The notes under the pieces: model-generated
What the model was told of the DNA's origin: nothing
Databases searched by the model: none
The model's input: only the letters and a program-made list of their open reading frames with translations
Shown: in pieces, positions 8,315 through 16,076 of the stretch
Position numbering within the stretch: the stretch's first letter is position 1
How the letters are laid out: each line of letters begins with the position of its first letter
Origin: Limnobaculum allomyrinae
GTDB lineage: Bacteria; Pseudomonadota; Gammaproteobacteria; Enterobacterales; Enterobacteriaceae
DNA length: 64,000 bases
Direction of reading: 5' to 3'
Assembly: GCF_016649425.1 (NCBI RefSeq)
Contig: NZ_JADRCR010000010.1
Coordinates: forward strand, 62,001-126,000
Translations under genes and position numbers: made by a program

Positions 8315-8994
8315 AGTGTAACTCTTTCATTTCTCCACAGAACGACGAGGCGTACTCTGTAAGTTGATCATTGCTAAATTACGCCAATAACAACCAGGAT
8401 TAAGTTACCTTATCCTACTCCCATACCTGACGCAAAGTTGATATAGCTACTGACATTCGCTAGAAAATACGCTTTTGGTAAAAAAGATAAAATGACTCAA
8501 CAAATTATTCTGATTGAATCATATTTCACATATTTATTACCTCGAATTGATTAATTTAATGCGCTATTTGCTTGATTTTTAATCAGGCAATACTTGCTAA
8601 ATCGCCAAATTTGGCCTTTAACACGCAATCAGACTGTCCTTACAACCATAATTAAGTGGATTAATTAGACCAAACATCCATTAATGAGCGATAAACCAGC
8701 TATTAAATCCAATTATTTGGTTTCAGCACCAAATTTTTGCATATTTTATGCTACTCCTATTGCGTAAAGGCCGCCAATCATGGACTATCCCCCTGAATGG
8801 TAATCCGCTGGATAATGGACTCAGCTTTAGTGAATAAATTGGGTTTATTCATTAAAGTTGAATTTAAATTCAAAATCAGCGTTTTTTTCCACATATTAAC
8901 CTATTTTTGAACCAGACTTAGTTTTTTAAGATTCATTGATTTTATAAAAATTATCAATAAGTTACTGGTTGTTATTTAAGACAAGGAATAACAC
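8315..8994. other. Long divergent spacer between lrhA and brnQ
   Basis: About 680 AT-rich bases with no gene. It must contain the lrhA promoter and long leader (lrhA also has a long leader in E. coli) and the brnQ promoter. I see no tRNA or conserved RNA in it. Confidence 0.45.
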
Positions 8995-10362
8995 ATGAAC
9001 CAACGTTTGAGCCACGCCGATACGATTGGCTTAGGCTTAATGACCTTCGCTTTCTTTTTAGGTGCAGGCAACATTATCTTTCCTCCACTGGAAGGCCAAT
9101 TAGCGGGTACCAATGTACTGTATGCCATGTTTGGCTTTTTGCTGACGGCTGTGGGCCTGCCTCTGGTATCAATTATTGCCGTTGCGCGCGTTGGTGGTGG
9201 TTTACCTTCCATGACCACTGACTTGCCAAAAGGCACCGGTACTTTTGCCGCCGTATTGCTGTTTATCATTATCGGCCCTGCTTTTGCTACTCCACGTACC
9301 GGTCTGGTGGCTTATGAAATGGCGATCAAACCGCTGATAGGTACGCTGGAAGATAACCAACTAACGCTGTCTGCTGATATCATCCTCGACAAAACACAGG
9401 CTATCATTACCAGTCTGTTTTTCGTGGCAACATTGTTCTTCTCCTGGAGCCGCGGCAAGCTGATTGATAACATCGGTAAGATATTAACGCCTGCTTTGTT
9501 CCTGTTGCTTATTTGTCTGGCTATTGGTGTCATCGTTGCACCACAAGGTACGCTTTCTACCCCTGCCGCCAGCTATCAGGATAACGCTTTTACTAAAGGT
9601 TTTATTGGTGGCTACAACACCATGGATACCTTCGCCGCCCTGATGTTTGGTATGTTGCTGGTAGATATACTGCGTAGTAAGGGCGTCACGGAGCCAAAGT
9701 CTACCTACAAATATCTGGTGATTGCTGGCCTGATCGCTGCTGCGGGTTTAGCCTTTGTCTATATCTCTCTATTCTGGTTGGGTGCGACATCGTCAACTGT
9801 AGCGCCGGGTGCAGAAAACGGCGGCGTGGTTTTGGCCGCCTATGTACAAGCGCTGTTTGGCCAGCCGGGTCAATGGATCCTTTCTGGGGTTGTACTGTTA
9901 GCCTGTCTGACTACCGCCGTGGGTCTGGTCAGTGCCTGTGCTGATTACTTCTCTACTCTGACTCCACTACGCTATCGCCAATGGGTGGTCGTGTTATGTA
10001 TTATCTGTGCACTGGTTGCCAACGTGGGCCTGAGCCAGTTAATCGCACTGTCTGTACCGGTGTTATTAGCGCTGTATCCACTGACTATCGCGCTGGTTGC
10101 CCTGACATTTATTCGCCCGTGGTTACCAAACCCTAAATATGCTTTCCGTACCGTGATGTTTGTCGCGCTGATTTTTAGCCTGCTGGACGGTATGCGCGGC
10201 ATTGCCGGCTTGCAGAACGTGGGTTGGATTAAATCCCTGCTGGATTCGCAAACTGAGTATATGCCGCTGGCAGCTCAGGGCATGGCGTGGGTACTTCCAA
10301 CAGCGATAGTAATGCTGCTGGTATTCCTGATTCCCGGCAATAAAACCAAAACTATCAGCTAA
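8995..10362 (+). CDS. brnQ: Branched-chain amino acid:cation symporter BrnQ
   Basis: A 455-residue inner-membrane carrier of the LIVCS family that imports leucine, isoleucine and valine with a cation. The N-terminal block has ADTIGLGLMTFAFFLGAGN and IIFPP, the hallmark of the family, followed by about twelve hydrophobic segments. It is slightly longer than E. coli BrnQ (439 residues). The ATG follows ACAAGGAATAACAC, a good ribosome site. In E. coli brnQ lies near proY, far from lrhA and alaA; here it sits between them, next to an alanine-forming aminotransferase, so the pair may link branched-chain amino acid supply to alanine and pyruvate metabolism (inference). Confidence 0.93.
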   Translation: MNQRLSHADTIGLGLMTFAFFLGAGNIIFPPLEGQLAGTNVLYAMFGFLLTAVGLPLVSIIAVARVGGGLPSMTTDLPKGTGTFAAVLLFIIIGPAFATPRTGLVAYEMAIKPLIGTLEDNQLTLSADIILDKTQAIITSLFFVATLFFSWSRGKLIDNIGKILTPALFLLLICLAIGVIVAPQGTLSTPAASYQDNAFTKGFIGGYNTMDTFAALMFGMLLVDILRSKGVTEPKSTYKYLVIAGLIAAAGLAFVYISLFWLGATSSTVAPGAENGGVVLAAYVQALFGQPGQWILSGVVLLACLTTAVGLVSACADYFSTLTPLRYRQWVVVLCIICALVANVGLSQLIALSVPVLLALYPLTIALVALTFIRPWLPNPKYAFRTVMFVALIFSLLDGMRGIAGLQNVGWIKSLLDSQTEYMPLAAQGMAWVLPTAIVMLLVFLIPGNKTKTIS

Positions 10363-10382
10363 TCACTGGGATATATGAATAT

Positions 10383-10409
10383 AAAAAGCAGCGGAAACGC
10401 TGCTTTTTT
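10383..10409 (+). terminator. brnQ terminator
   Basis: AAAAAGCAGCG-GAAA-CGCTGCTTTTTT is a textbook intrinsic terminator with a stable tetraloop, 20 bases past the brnQ stop. Confidence 0.93.
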
Positions 10410-10494
10410 ATTACCTGATGCAAGGCTTAGTCCGGTATCAGATTGATGAACAAGTCTATCAGTATCAGTTTGAGATCTTAAAATAGCCCATTAG

Positions 10495-10709
10495 AGGGAG
10501 GGATTGCCGTTGGGGTCGACTTGGCGTCAGCCAACGACAAGCAGGCGAAAGCCTGTTTGAACAGCGCTCGCGCTGGCTCGAAGGGCAAAACACCAAAGGT
10601 GTTTTATGACGGCTCTTAGGGAATTCAGGCCGACACACTCCGAATCTGAGTACAAATGCTCTTCCGGCCGGGCACAACGTTAGTATACGCACTTCAGATT
10701 TTACGGCCG
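10495..10709. repeat. Multi-hairpin intergenic element 2
   Basis: A second structured island between brnQ and alaA. Stems seen are TTGGC-GTCA-GCCAA, CAGGC-GAAA-GCCTG (GNRA tetraloop), AGCGC-TC-GCGCT and AAAACACC-AAA-GGTGTTTT, all inside GCCGT (from 10506) and ACGGC (near 10609). An edge, GGAATTCAGGCCGACA (10620-10635), nearly matches the edge of element 1 at 7142. To its right AATCTGA and TCAGATT form another inverted pair. No protein is supported. Two structured islands with a common edge only 3 kb apart point to a dispersed element family. Confidence 0.5.
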
Positions 10710-10754
10710 AAATATTCACAAAAGCCAATCATGTATTAGCACCACGATAAAACC

Positions 10755-10889
10755 GTATATACATTCCCCATAAAAACACCCATCCACATTTTTTTAATGA
10801 AATTTATCAACCACCCCTTGCCATAAAGTATATCCAATAGTAGGATTCGCCATATACAAAAACATACACGACAATATACAACCTATAAA
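10755..10889 (+). promoter_or_regulatory. Repeated ATATAC/GTATAT motifs upstream of alaA
   Basis: GTATATAC at 10755-10762, GTATAT at 10829-10834, and ATATAC at 10853-10858 and 10874-10879, the last two exactly 21 bp (two helical turns) apart. TATAAA at 10884-10889 could be a -10 box, which would place the last repeats over the -35 region. Candidate operators, possibly autoregulatory, for the DNA-binding-like domain encoded just downstream; the AT-rich background makes chance occurrence possible. Confidence 0.35.
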
Positions 10890-10907
10890 GTACTAAGGCG
10901 GTGTGGC

Positions 10908-12401
10908 ATGACAGGGTCAAATGAATGGATCGATCTGACATCCTTCAAAAGCGGTAACTCTCAAGCGTTACGTTTAAAAAAAGAACTTTTGGATGCTGCT
11001 CCCGCCTTTGCATCAGGCGCGACTATGCGTCTGCTCTCAGACAATACCGGCATTATTGTCGCTTCAGATGAAAACCAGACGGAGCCTAAAGGCGACGATC
11101 CTATGGTTAACGCCATGCTGGATGCCGCAGAACAAAGCCTGACTGCACCAAAAATTATTAAGCCATCTGGCGAACCAAGCTCAAACAAAGTCATCGAGAA
11201 ATCCCGAAAACTGGATAACGTTTGCTACGATATTCGCGGCCCGGTATTGAAAGAAGCCAAGCGTCTGGAAGAAGAAGGCAATAAAGTTCTTAAGCTGAAC
11301 ATTGGTAACCCGGCACCATTTGGTTTTGAAGCACCTGACGAAATTCTGGTGGACGTGATTCGTAATCTGCCAACAGCACAGGGTTACTGCGATTCCAAAG
11401 GCCTGTACTCTGCTCGTAAAGCCATTATGCAGCACTATCAGGCACAAGGAATTCGGGACATCACCGTAGAAGATATCTATATCGGTAACGGCGTGTCTGA
11501 ACTGATTGTGCAGGCAATGCAGGCTCTGCTGAATATGGGGGATGAAATGCTGATCCCTGCTCCGGACTATCCGTTATGGACGGCGGCAGTCTCTCTGTCT
11601 GGCGGAAATGCCGTGCACTATATGTGTGACGAAGAGTCAGACTGGTTCCCGGACTTAAATGATATTCGTAAAAAAATCACCCCACGCACTCGTGGTATTG
11701 TGATCATTAACCCAAACAACCCAACCGGTGCGGTTTACAGCAAAGAGCTGCTGTTAGAAATTGTTCAAATCGCCCGTGAGCATAACCTGATCATTTTTGC
11801 AGACGAAATCTACGACAAGATTCTTTATGATGACGCACAACATCACTCTATCGCTGCGCTGGCTCCAGACCTGTTAACCATCACCTTTAACGGTCTGTCT
11901 AAAACCTATCGTGTTGCCGGTTTCCGTCAGGGTTGGATGGTATTAAGCGGCCCGAAAGAACACGCGAAAGGCTATATTGAAGGTTTAGAAATGCTGGCTT
12001 CAATGCGCCTGTGTGCAAACGTGCCGATGCAACATGCCATTCAAACCGCCATTGGTGGCTACCAAAGCATTAATGAGTTTATTCAACCGGGTGGGCGTCT
12101 GTATGAACAGCGTGACCGCGCATGGGAATTGATTAATCAAATTCCGGGTGTCTCCTGCGTGAAGCCCAAAGGTGCGCTGTATATGTTCCCGAAAATTGAT
12201 GCCAAACGCTTCAATATTAAGAATGACCAGCAGATGGTTCTTGACCTGCTGCTACAACAAAAGGTTCTGTTAGTTCAGGGTTCTGGCTTTAACTGGCCAT
12301 ACCCTGACCACGTGCGCATCGTAACCCTTCCCCGGGTAGATGAACTGGAAATGGCTATTGGTAAATTTGCTAAGTTCCTGGAAACCTATAAGCAACAATA
12401 A
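10908..12401 (+). CDS. alaA: Alanine aminotransferase AlaA with N-terminal AbrB/MazE-like domain
   Basis: A 497-residue fusion. Residues 93-497 align without gaps to my memory of E. coli AlaA (405 residues), the glutamate-pyruvate aminotransferase, including IIINPNNPTGAVYSKEL and the PLP lysine in NGLSKTYR (about K332). Residues 1-92 are extra. Residues 8-52, with TSFKSGNSQALRLKKELL and then SGATMRLLSDNTGIIVASD, have the look of an AbrB/MazE/VapB swapped-hairpin DNA-binding domain; residues 53-94 are a polar acidic linker with one possible helix (DPMVNAMLDAAEQSL). The start at 10908 follows AAGGCGG. No ATG, GTG or TTG lies near the canonical AlaA start, so the aminotransferase appears translated only as the fusion. 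No toxin gene is adjacent. Confidence 0.9.
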   Translation: MTGSNEWIDLTSFKSGNSQALRLKKELLDAAPAFASGATMRLLSDNTGIIVASDENQTEPKGDDPMVNAMLDAAEQSLTAPKIIKPSGEPSSNKVIEKSRKLDNVCYDIRGPVLKEAKRLEEEGNKVLKLNIGNPAPFGFEAPDEILVDVIRNLPTAQGYCDSKGLYSARKAIMQHYQAQGIRDITVEDIYIGNGVSELIVQAMQALLNMGDEMLIPAPDYPLWTAAVSLSGGNAVHYMCDEESDWFPDLNDIRKKITPRTRGIVIINPNNPTGAVYSKELLLEIVQIAREHNLIIFADEIYDKILYDDAQHHSIAALAPDLLTITFNGLSKTYRVAGFRQGWMVLSGPKEHAKGYIEGLEMLASMRLCANVPMQHAIQTAIGGYQSINEFIQPGGRLYEQRDRAWELINQIPGVSCVKPKGALYMFPKIDAKRFNIKNDQQMVLDLLLQQKVLLVQGSGFNWPYPDHVRIVTLPRVDELEMAIGKFAKFLETYKQQ

Positions 12402-12410
12402 TATTCTTCT

Positions 12411-12435
12411 AATGGCGGTGTTTTCCACCGCCATT
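12411..12435 (+). terminator. Hairpin after alaA
   Basis: AATGGCGGTG and CACCGCCATT form a perfect ten-base stem with a TTTTC loop just past the alaA stop. The following tract is only moderately T-rich, so it is a probable but not ideal terminator. Confidence 0.65.
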
Positions 12436-12568
12436 CATTTCGTCTCTGGTTGCTCTTTTCCCTGTATTCCCGGCTATTTTCTAAATATTCACACATTCAG
12501 TTTGCACTCAACGCGATAACTCCCCACAATCTAGCCTTGTTTTTTGCACCAACAGAGGTAGAACCATC

Positions 12569-13174
12569 ATGAGCCAGACCCAAAGCCACTTTTTTGCCTA
12601 TTTATCACGTCTGAAATTAATCAGTCGCTGGCCCCTGATGCGTAATGTTCGCACTGAAAACGTCTCTGAACATAGCTTACAGGTGGCGTTTGTTGCCCAT
12701 GCTCTGGCGGTCATCAAAAATCGAAAATTCAATGGCAATGTGAACCCTGACCGAATTGCACTGTTAGCCATGTATCATGACGCCAGCGAAGTACTGACCG
12801 GCGATATGCCTACCCCAATCAAATATTACAATCCGCAAATTGCCCATGAATATAAGAAGATAGAAAAAGTGGCGCAGCTTAAACTGATTGAAATGTTACC
12901 CGAAGAGTTACAGCAAGACTTTCGTTCTGTTCTGGATGACAGCTACTACAGTGAAGATGAAAAACTGGTAGTTAAACAGGCTGATGCGCTTTGTGCCTAT
13001 CTGAAAAGCCTGGAAGAACTATCCGCCGGAAATAATGAATTCACGCTGGCGAAACAGCGGCTGGAAAAGACGCTAAAACTTCGCCACAGCCCGGAAATGG
13101 AATATTTCATTAACGTATTTGTACCGAGTTTTAGTTTGTCGTTAGATGAGATCAGTGGGGATAGCCAGTTATAA
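12569..13174 (+). CDS. yfbR: 5'-deoxynucleotidase YfbR
   Basis: A 201-residue HD-domain phosphohydrolase that dephosphorylates deoxyribonucleoside 5'-monophosphates in the cytoplasm. The metal-binding HD motif is visible: the histidine in [14 protein letters not shown], the HD pair in [17 protein letters not shown], and the distal aspartate in [17 protein letters not shown]. Length matches E. coli YfbR (199). AGAGGTAGAACC precedes the ATG. Its position after alaA is the conserved enterobacterial order. Confidence 0.95.
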   Translation: MSQTQSHFFAYLSRLKLISRWPLMRNVRTENVSEHSLQVAFVAHALAVIKNRKFNGNVNPDRIALLAMYHDASEVLTGDMPTPIKYYNPQIAHEYKKIEKVAQLKLIEMLPEELQQDFRSVLDDSYYSEDEKLVVKQADALCAYLKSLEELSAGNNEFTLAKQRLEKTLKLRHSPEMEYFINVFVPSFSLSLDEISGDSQL

Positions 13175-13277
13175 CTCATCAGTTGTGTTTAAACGGCGTT
13201 AAAATATTGCCAAATCTGAACCAGGCGCTTCAATCAATCGACAGTTTGCTATTTTCAGACAACCGCATAATACAAAA

Positions 13278-13673
13278 ATGGATATTTCTGTTATGAGAGC
13301 ACGGTTAATACTGATTTTTATTATCTTAATTAGCGTTCAACTCTCTGGTTGTATGAGCACGGTGGTTCGGGCCACTAAAGGGCCCAGTGCTCCCTTCTAT
13401 CCTGGAACCAGTGTTAATGTCGAGTGGCTATTTACCAGTGATGAACAACAATGTGCTAATCAATCCAATCAACAGCTCTGCATAGATTTACTACATAATT
13501 TTAGCCGTCCTGTCGCCCTGCTCGATCTTCCCTTTTCACTGGTACTGGATACCTTACTGCTACCCATTGATGGTGTTCTTTATCTTACTCAGGAACCCCC
13601 GACCGTTGAAAATGGCCTGAATTGTCAAAAAATCAAACAATCGAACGGGGAAATTATTAAGACCTGCCGTTAA
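13278..13673 (+). CDS. YceK/YidQ-like lipoprotein
   Basis: A 131-residue small lipoprotein. A basic N-terminus, a hydrophobic stretch and the lipobox LSGC (cysteine 25) indicate lipidation. The mature part contains PFYPGTSVNVEW, FSRPVALLDLPFSLVLDTLLLPID, a pattern I associate with the YceK/YidQ (DUF1375) family, and four further cysteines that could form disulfides. An internal ATG at 13293 is an equally possible start. It is convergent with the permease gene of the phosphatase operon, 12 bases away, without a clear terminator between them. Function unknown. Confidence 0.75.
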   Translation: MDISVMRARLILIFIILISVQLSGCMSTVVRATKGPSAPFYPGTSVNVEWLFTSDEQQCANQSNQQLCIDLLHNFSRPVALLDLPFSLVLDTLLLPIDGVLYLTQEPPTVENGLNCQKIKQSNGEIIKTCR

Positions 13674-13685
13674 GCCTGAACTCAT

Positions 13686-14894
13686 TTATACCGTCTTCAA
13701 TGCCTGTGCTGGTGAACGCCGATAAACCAATATCGCTGGCAGAAGTAATACCACACCAATAATACCCCATATCATTGCTATCAACAGACCATCCTCGGGT
13801 TGAATAGTGACCGGTAGTTTTATGCCATACAATGAAGATATACTCTGCGATATCCATAGCGTCACCAGATAACCCACTGCTACCCCAAGTACAATCCCGA
13901 TACTCATCATTAACATCAACCCACACCAAATTAATGCCACAATGCCGCGTTGCGGTGCACCGAAAGCGCGTAATGCGCCAAATTGCCGTTGACGTTGCTC
14001 AAGATGCACTATGATGACCATCAAAATGGCAATTAACACCAGAACCTGGGTTCCCATTGCCATCAGGGAGAGAACCTGACGAGCATCCCCTAGCGTACCG
14101 TACAAACGAGTTAATACTTCGCCGGGGAAAACCGCCAGACTTTCACCGGAACGATATTGCGATCTGAGTTGATAGGCTCCGGCAATACTTTTCGGCTTAA
14201 CGACTACCGCAGAAACATCGCCTCCATGGTGGTGTATTTCATCATCTGCATGACTTTCATGTTCTTCAGCACCATGTACTGCCCATACAGCAGTGATAGG
14301 TACCAGAATTGCTTTATCCCAGGCATCGCCAGAGGCTGACAATACGCCGGTAACAGTATAATTGACTGCCTCATGTTGATGAGCACCTTCACTACCAACC
14401 TGCCCATGAATAGGAATAACTTTATCACCCACAACAAGCCCGGTTGCCGCGCCAACAATGGCGCCATACTCACTGCCAAATATTGTATCTTTATGGTTCT
14501 GGCCATCATTACCGTACTGTATATCCCTGCCCCGCAACAGGTCGTCATCAGTTCCGATAATGGGCATGCCTTTATAGCTGTCACCAAAAGCTAATGGTGA
14601 TGCTGACTCGACTAATGGGTGCTGTTTCAGTTCATCCAGATAATGATGGGGTAACAATGGTAACAATGAAGGCTGTAAAAATACGCTGGATAGCACCAGT
14701 TGAGTTTCACTTCCTGCGGCACCAACGATTAGATCAAAACGATCTGCCGCTCTGGCACTTCCTTCCCGCAACGCTCTTTCTTGCAAATTAACCACCATAC
14801 TGAAAGCCACAGCGGCGGCAATCAACAGGGTAAGAATCAGTGTTCCACCCCACAGACGTTTAAAATCGGCATAGATAATTTTAAAAGGAATCAT
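13686..14894 (-). CDS. FtsX/MacB-type ABC permease with histidine-rich loop
   Basis: A 402-residue ABC permease of the FtsX/MacB type: one N-terminal membrane segment (about 17-36), a large periplasmic domain, then three membrane segments from about residue 275. The periplasmic domain is rich in histidine: H163, H172 and H174, then H207, H212, H215 and H221-H223 within about 20 residues mixed with Asp and Glu, which looks like a metal-binding loop. The start overlaps the ATPase stop by four bases (ATGA), so the two are translationally coupled. It ends a four-gene operon led by alkaline phosphatase. The combination resembles the zrg zinc-acquisition locus reported in Vibrio (recalled, not checked); zinc or another transition metal is inferred. 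Confidence 0.82.
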   Translation of the reverse strand: MIPFKIIYADFKRLWGGTLILTLLIAAAVAFSMVVNLQERALREGSARAADRFDLIVGAAGSETQLVLSSVFLQPSLLPLLPHHYLDELKQHPLVESASPLAFGDSYKGMPIIGTDDDLLRGRDIQYGNDGQNHKDTIFGSEYGAIVGAATGLVVGDKVIPIHGQVGSEGAHQHEAVNYTVTGVLSASGDAWDKAILVPITAVWAVHGAEEHESHADDEIHHHGGDVSAVVVKPKSIAGAYQLRSQYRSGESLAVFPGEVLTRLYGTLGDARQVLSLMAMGTQVLVLIAILMVIIVHLEQRQRQFGALRAFGAPQRGIVALIWCGLMLMMSIGIVLGVAVGYLVTLWISQSISSLYGIKLPVTIQPEDGLLIAMIWGIIGVVLLLPAILVYRRSPAQALKTV

Positions 14895-15580
14895 AGTGTT
14901 CTTCCTGTGGTGATATCTTTAACCGGACGACCATTTTCCAGCGTAATTCGCCGACGCATTTCATCACTTAAACGAGGATCATGTGTGATGCATATCAGGG
15001 TCGATTTCGACAGTTTTGCAAACTGAGTAAGTAAACGGATAACTTCCAATCCGTTATTGGCATCCAGACTGGCGGTCGGCTCATCGGCAATGACAATTTC
15101 TGGTTTACTCAGCAGCGCACGGGCTATTGCCACCCGCTGTTTTTCACCACGAGATAAGGTATCTACTACCTGCCGGTGCTGCCGGATACCCACCTGCTCC
15201 AGTAACTCAGCGGCATGTGTTTTCAATGATGAAGGCAAACGCCAGTGATGAAAACGTGCCGGAAGTAAAACATTATCCAGAGCGCTCAATCCGGGATACA
15301 GATGAAAGTCCTGCATCACCAGACCGACATTCGTTGCCCGCCAACGATCCCGCTGGCGCTCCGACATACGGCCAATATCTTTACCGTCCCAGAAAATTTT
15401 ACCGCTACCGCTGCGTTCAAGGCCGCTAATGGCATTAACCAAGGTAGTTTTTCCACTGCCGGAAGCACCGGTAACCGCTACATGAGCCCCTCCGGGCACA
15501 ACCAGTTGTGAAATATTCAACGCCGCCTGAGCACTACCGTTAAATCTGACCTGTAGCTGATTAATAAACAGTTCTGACAT
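14891..15580 (-). CDS. ABC transporter ATP-binding protein (MacB/LolD type)
   Basis: A 229-residue nucleotide-binding subunit. Walker A is GASGSGKTTL near residue 39, the Q-loop is in VGLVMQDFHLYPGLSALDNV, the signature is LSRGEKQRVAIARAL (LSRGE rather than LSGGQ), Walker B is EIVIADEPTASLD, and the switch histidine is in CITHDPRL. It belongs to the group that serves FtsX/MacB permeases. It lies 14 bases downstream of the DUF3299-like gene and overlaps the permease start by four bases, so the three are one unit. Substrate cannot be read from this subunit; the histidine-rich partner suggests metal. Confidence 0.88.
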   Translation of the reverse strand: MSELFINQLQVRFNGSAQAALNISQLVVPGGAHVAVTGASGSGKTTLVNAISGLERSGSGKIFWDGKDIGRMSERQRDRWRATNVGLVMQDFHLYPGLSALDNVLLPARFHHWRLPSSLKTHAAELLEQVGIRQHRQVVDTLSRGEKQRVAIARALLSKPEIVIADEPTASLDANNGLEVIRLLTQFAKLSKSTLICITHDPRLSDEMRRRITLENGRPVKDITTGRTL

Positions 15581-15594
15581 ATACCTACTCCTGA

Positions 15595-16074
15595 CTAAAG
15601 TTCGCTAAATTGCGCATCTCTCAGGCGCAGCAGACTGACAAATCCCGTCTCTTTATCGCGCCAGGTTCCATACTCCAGCGTACCGGTTACTTTTATCATG
15701 CTATTGTTTTGTACAAAGGTTTGGCGCTTGGTGAGATAGACCACCAAAATATCTTCCGGCCAGTCCGCATCCGAAGAGCAAAACGGACAAATTGCCATCG
15801 GCATTTTGGTTAAGACAAAAAACTGGGATTCAGCTTTGATAGGAGGCGCCATAAAGCCGGTGATTTCTATCTGTTGGCCTGACAGCTGTTTTACACGATC
15901 GGAAAACTCCAGTCCCAACACGCTTACTTTGCTATAAAACTGCTCGAAGGTGAGAGTCGGCTGGGCTCTTAACGGTGATACTACAAACAGTATCAGCAGC
16001 AACCATTGGCAATAGCGCCAGCCAGAAAAACCGCCGGGAGTGCCCCGGCGATTAAGAACAGAGTATCTTGTCAT
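15595..16074 (-). CDS. DUF3299-like secreted protein with CPFC motif
   Basis: About 159 residues. A basic start, then a hydrophobic stretch (WLLLILFVVSPLRAQ) ending near residue 36, reads as a signal peptide or anchor, so the mature protein should be periplasmic. The rest is a small beta-rich domain with QQIEITGFMAPP and the motif AICPFCSSDADWP, two cysteines spaced to bind metal or form a disulfide. I associate this pattern with DUF3299. ATG 16074 has AGGGG at good spacing; a GTG at 16080 overlapping the phosphatase stop is the alternative. Either way it is coupled to the phosphatase and followed at once by the ABC genes. A periplasmic metal-handling role is inferred. Confidence 0.75.
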   Translation of the reverse strand: MTRYSVLNRRGTPGGFSGWRYCQWLLLILFVVSPLRAQPTLTFEQFYSKVSVLGLEFSDRVKQLSGQQIEITGFMAPPIKAESQFFVLTKMPMAICPFCSSDADWPEDILVVYLTKRQTFVQNNSMIKVTGTLEYGTWRDKETGFVSLLRLRDAQFSEL

Positions 16075-16076
16075 TA

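Noticed and set aside
10465-10728. Minus-strand 87-codon frame in the second hairpin island
   Set aside because: It follows the structured repeats, has no family similarity and lacks a convincing start.
10908-11183. AlaA extension as a separate antitoxin gene followed by a mis-started alaA
   Set aside because: The frame is continuous with no stop between the parts, and no start codon lies near the AlaA homology start, so a fusion is the simpler reading; the separate-gene view would need a frameshift.
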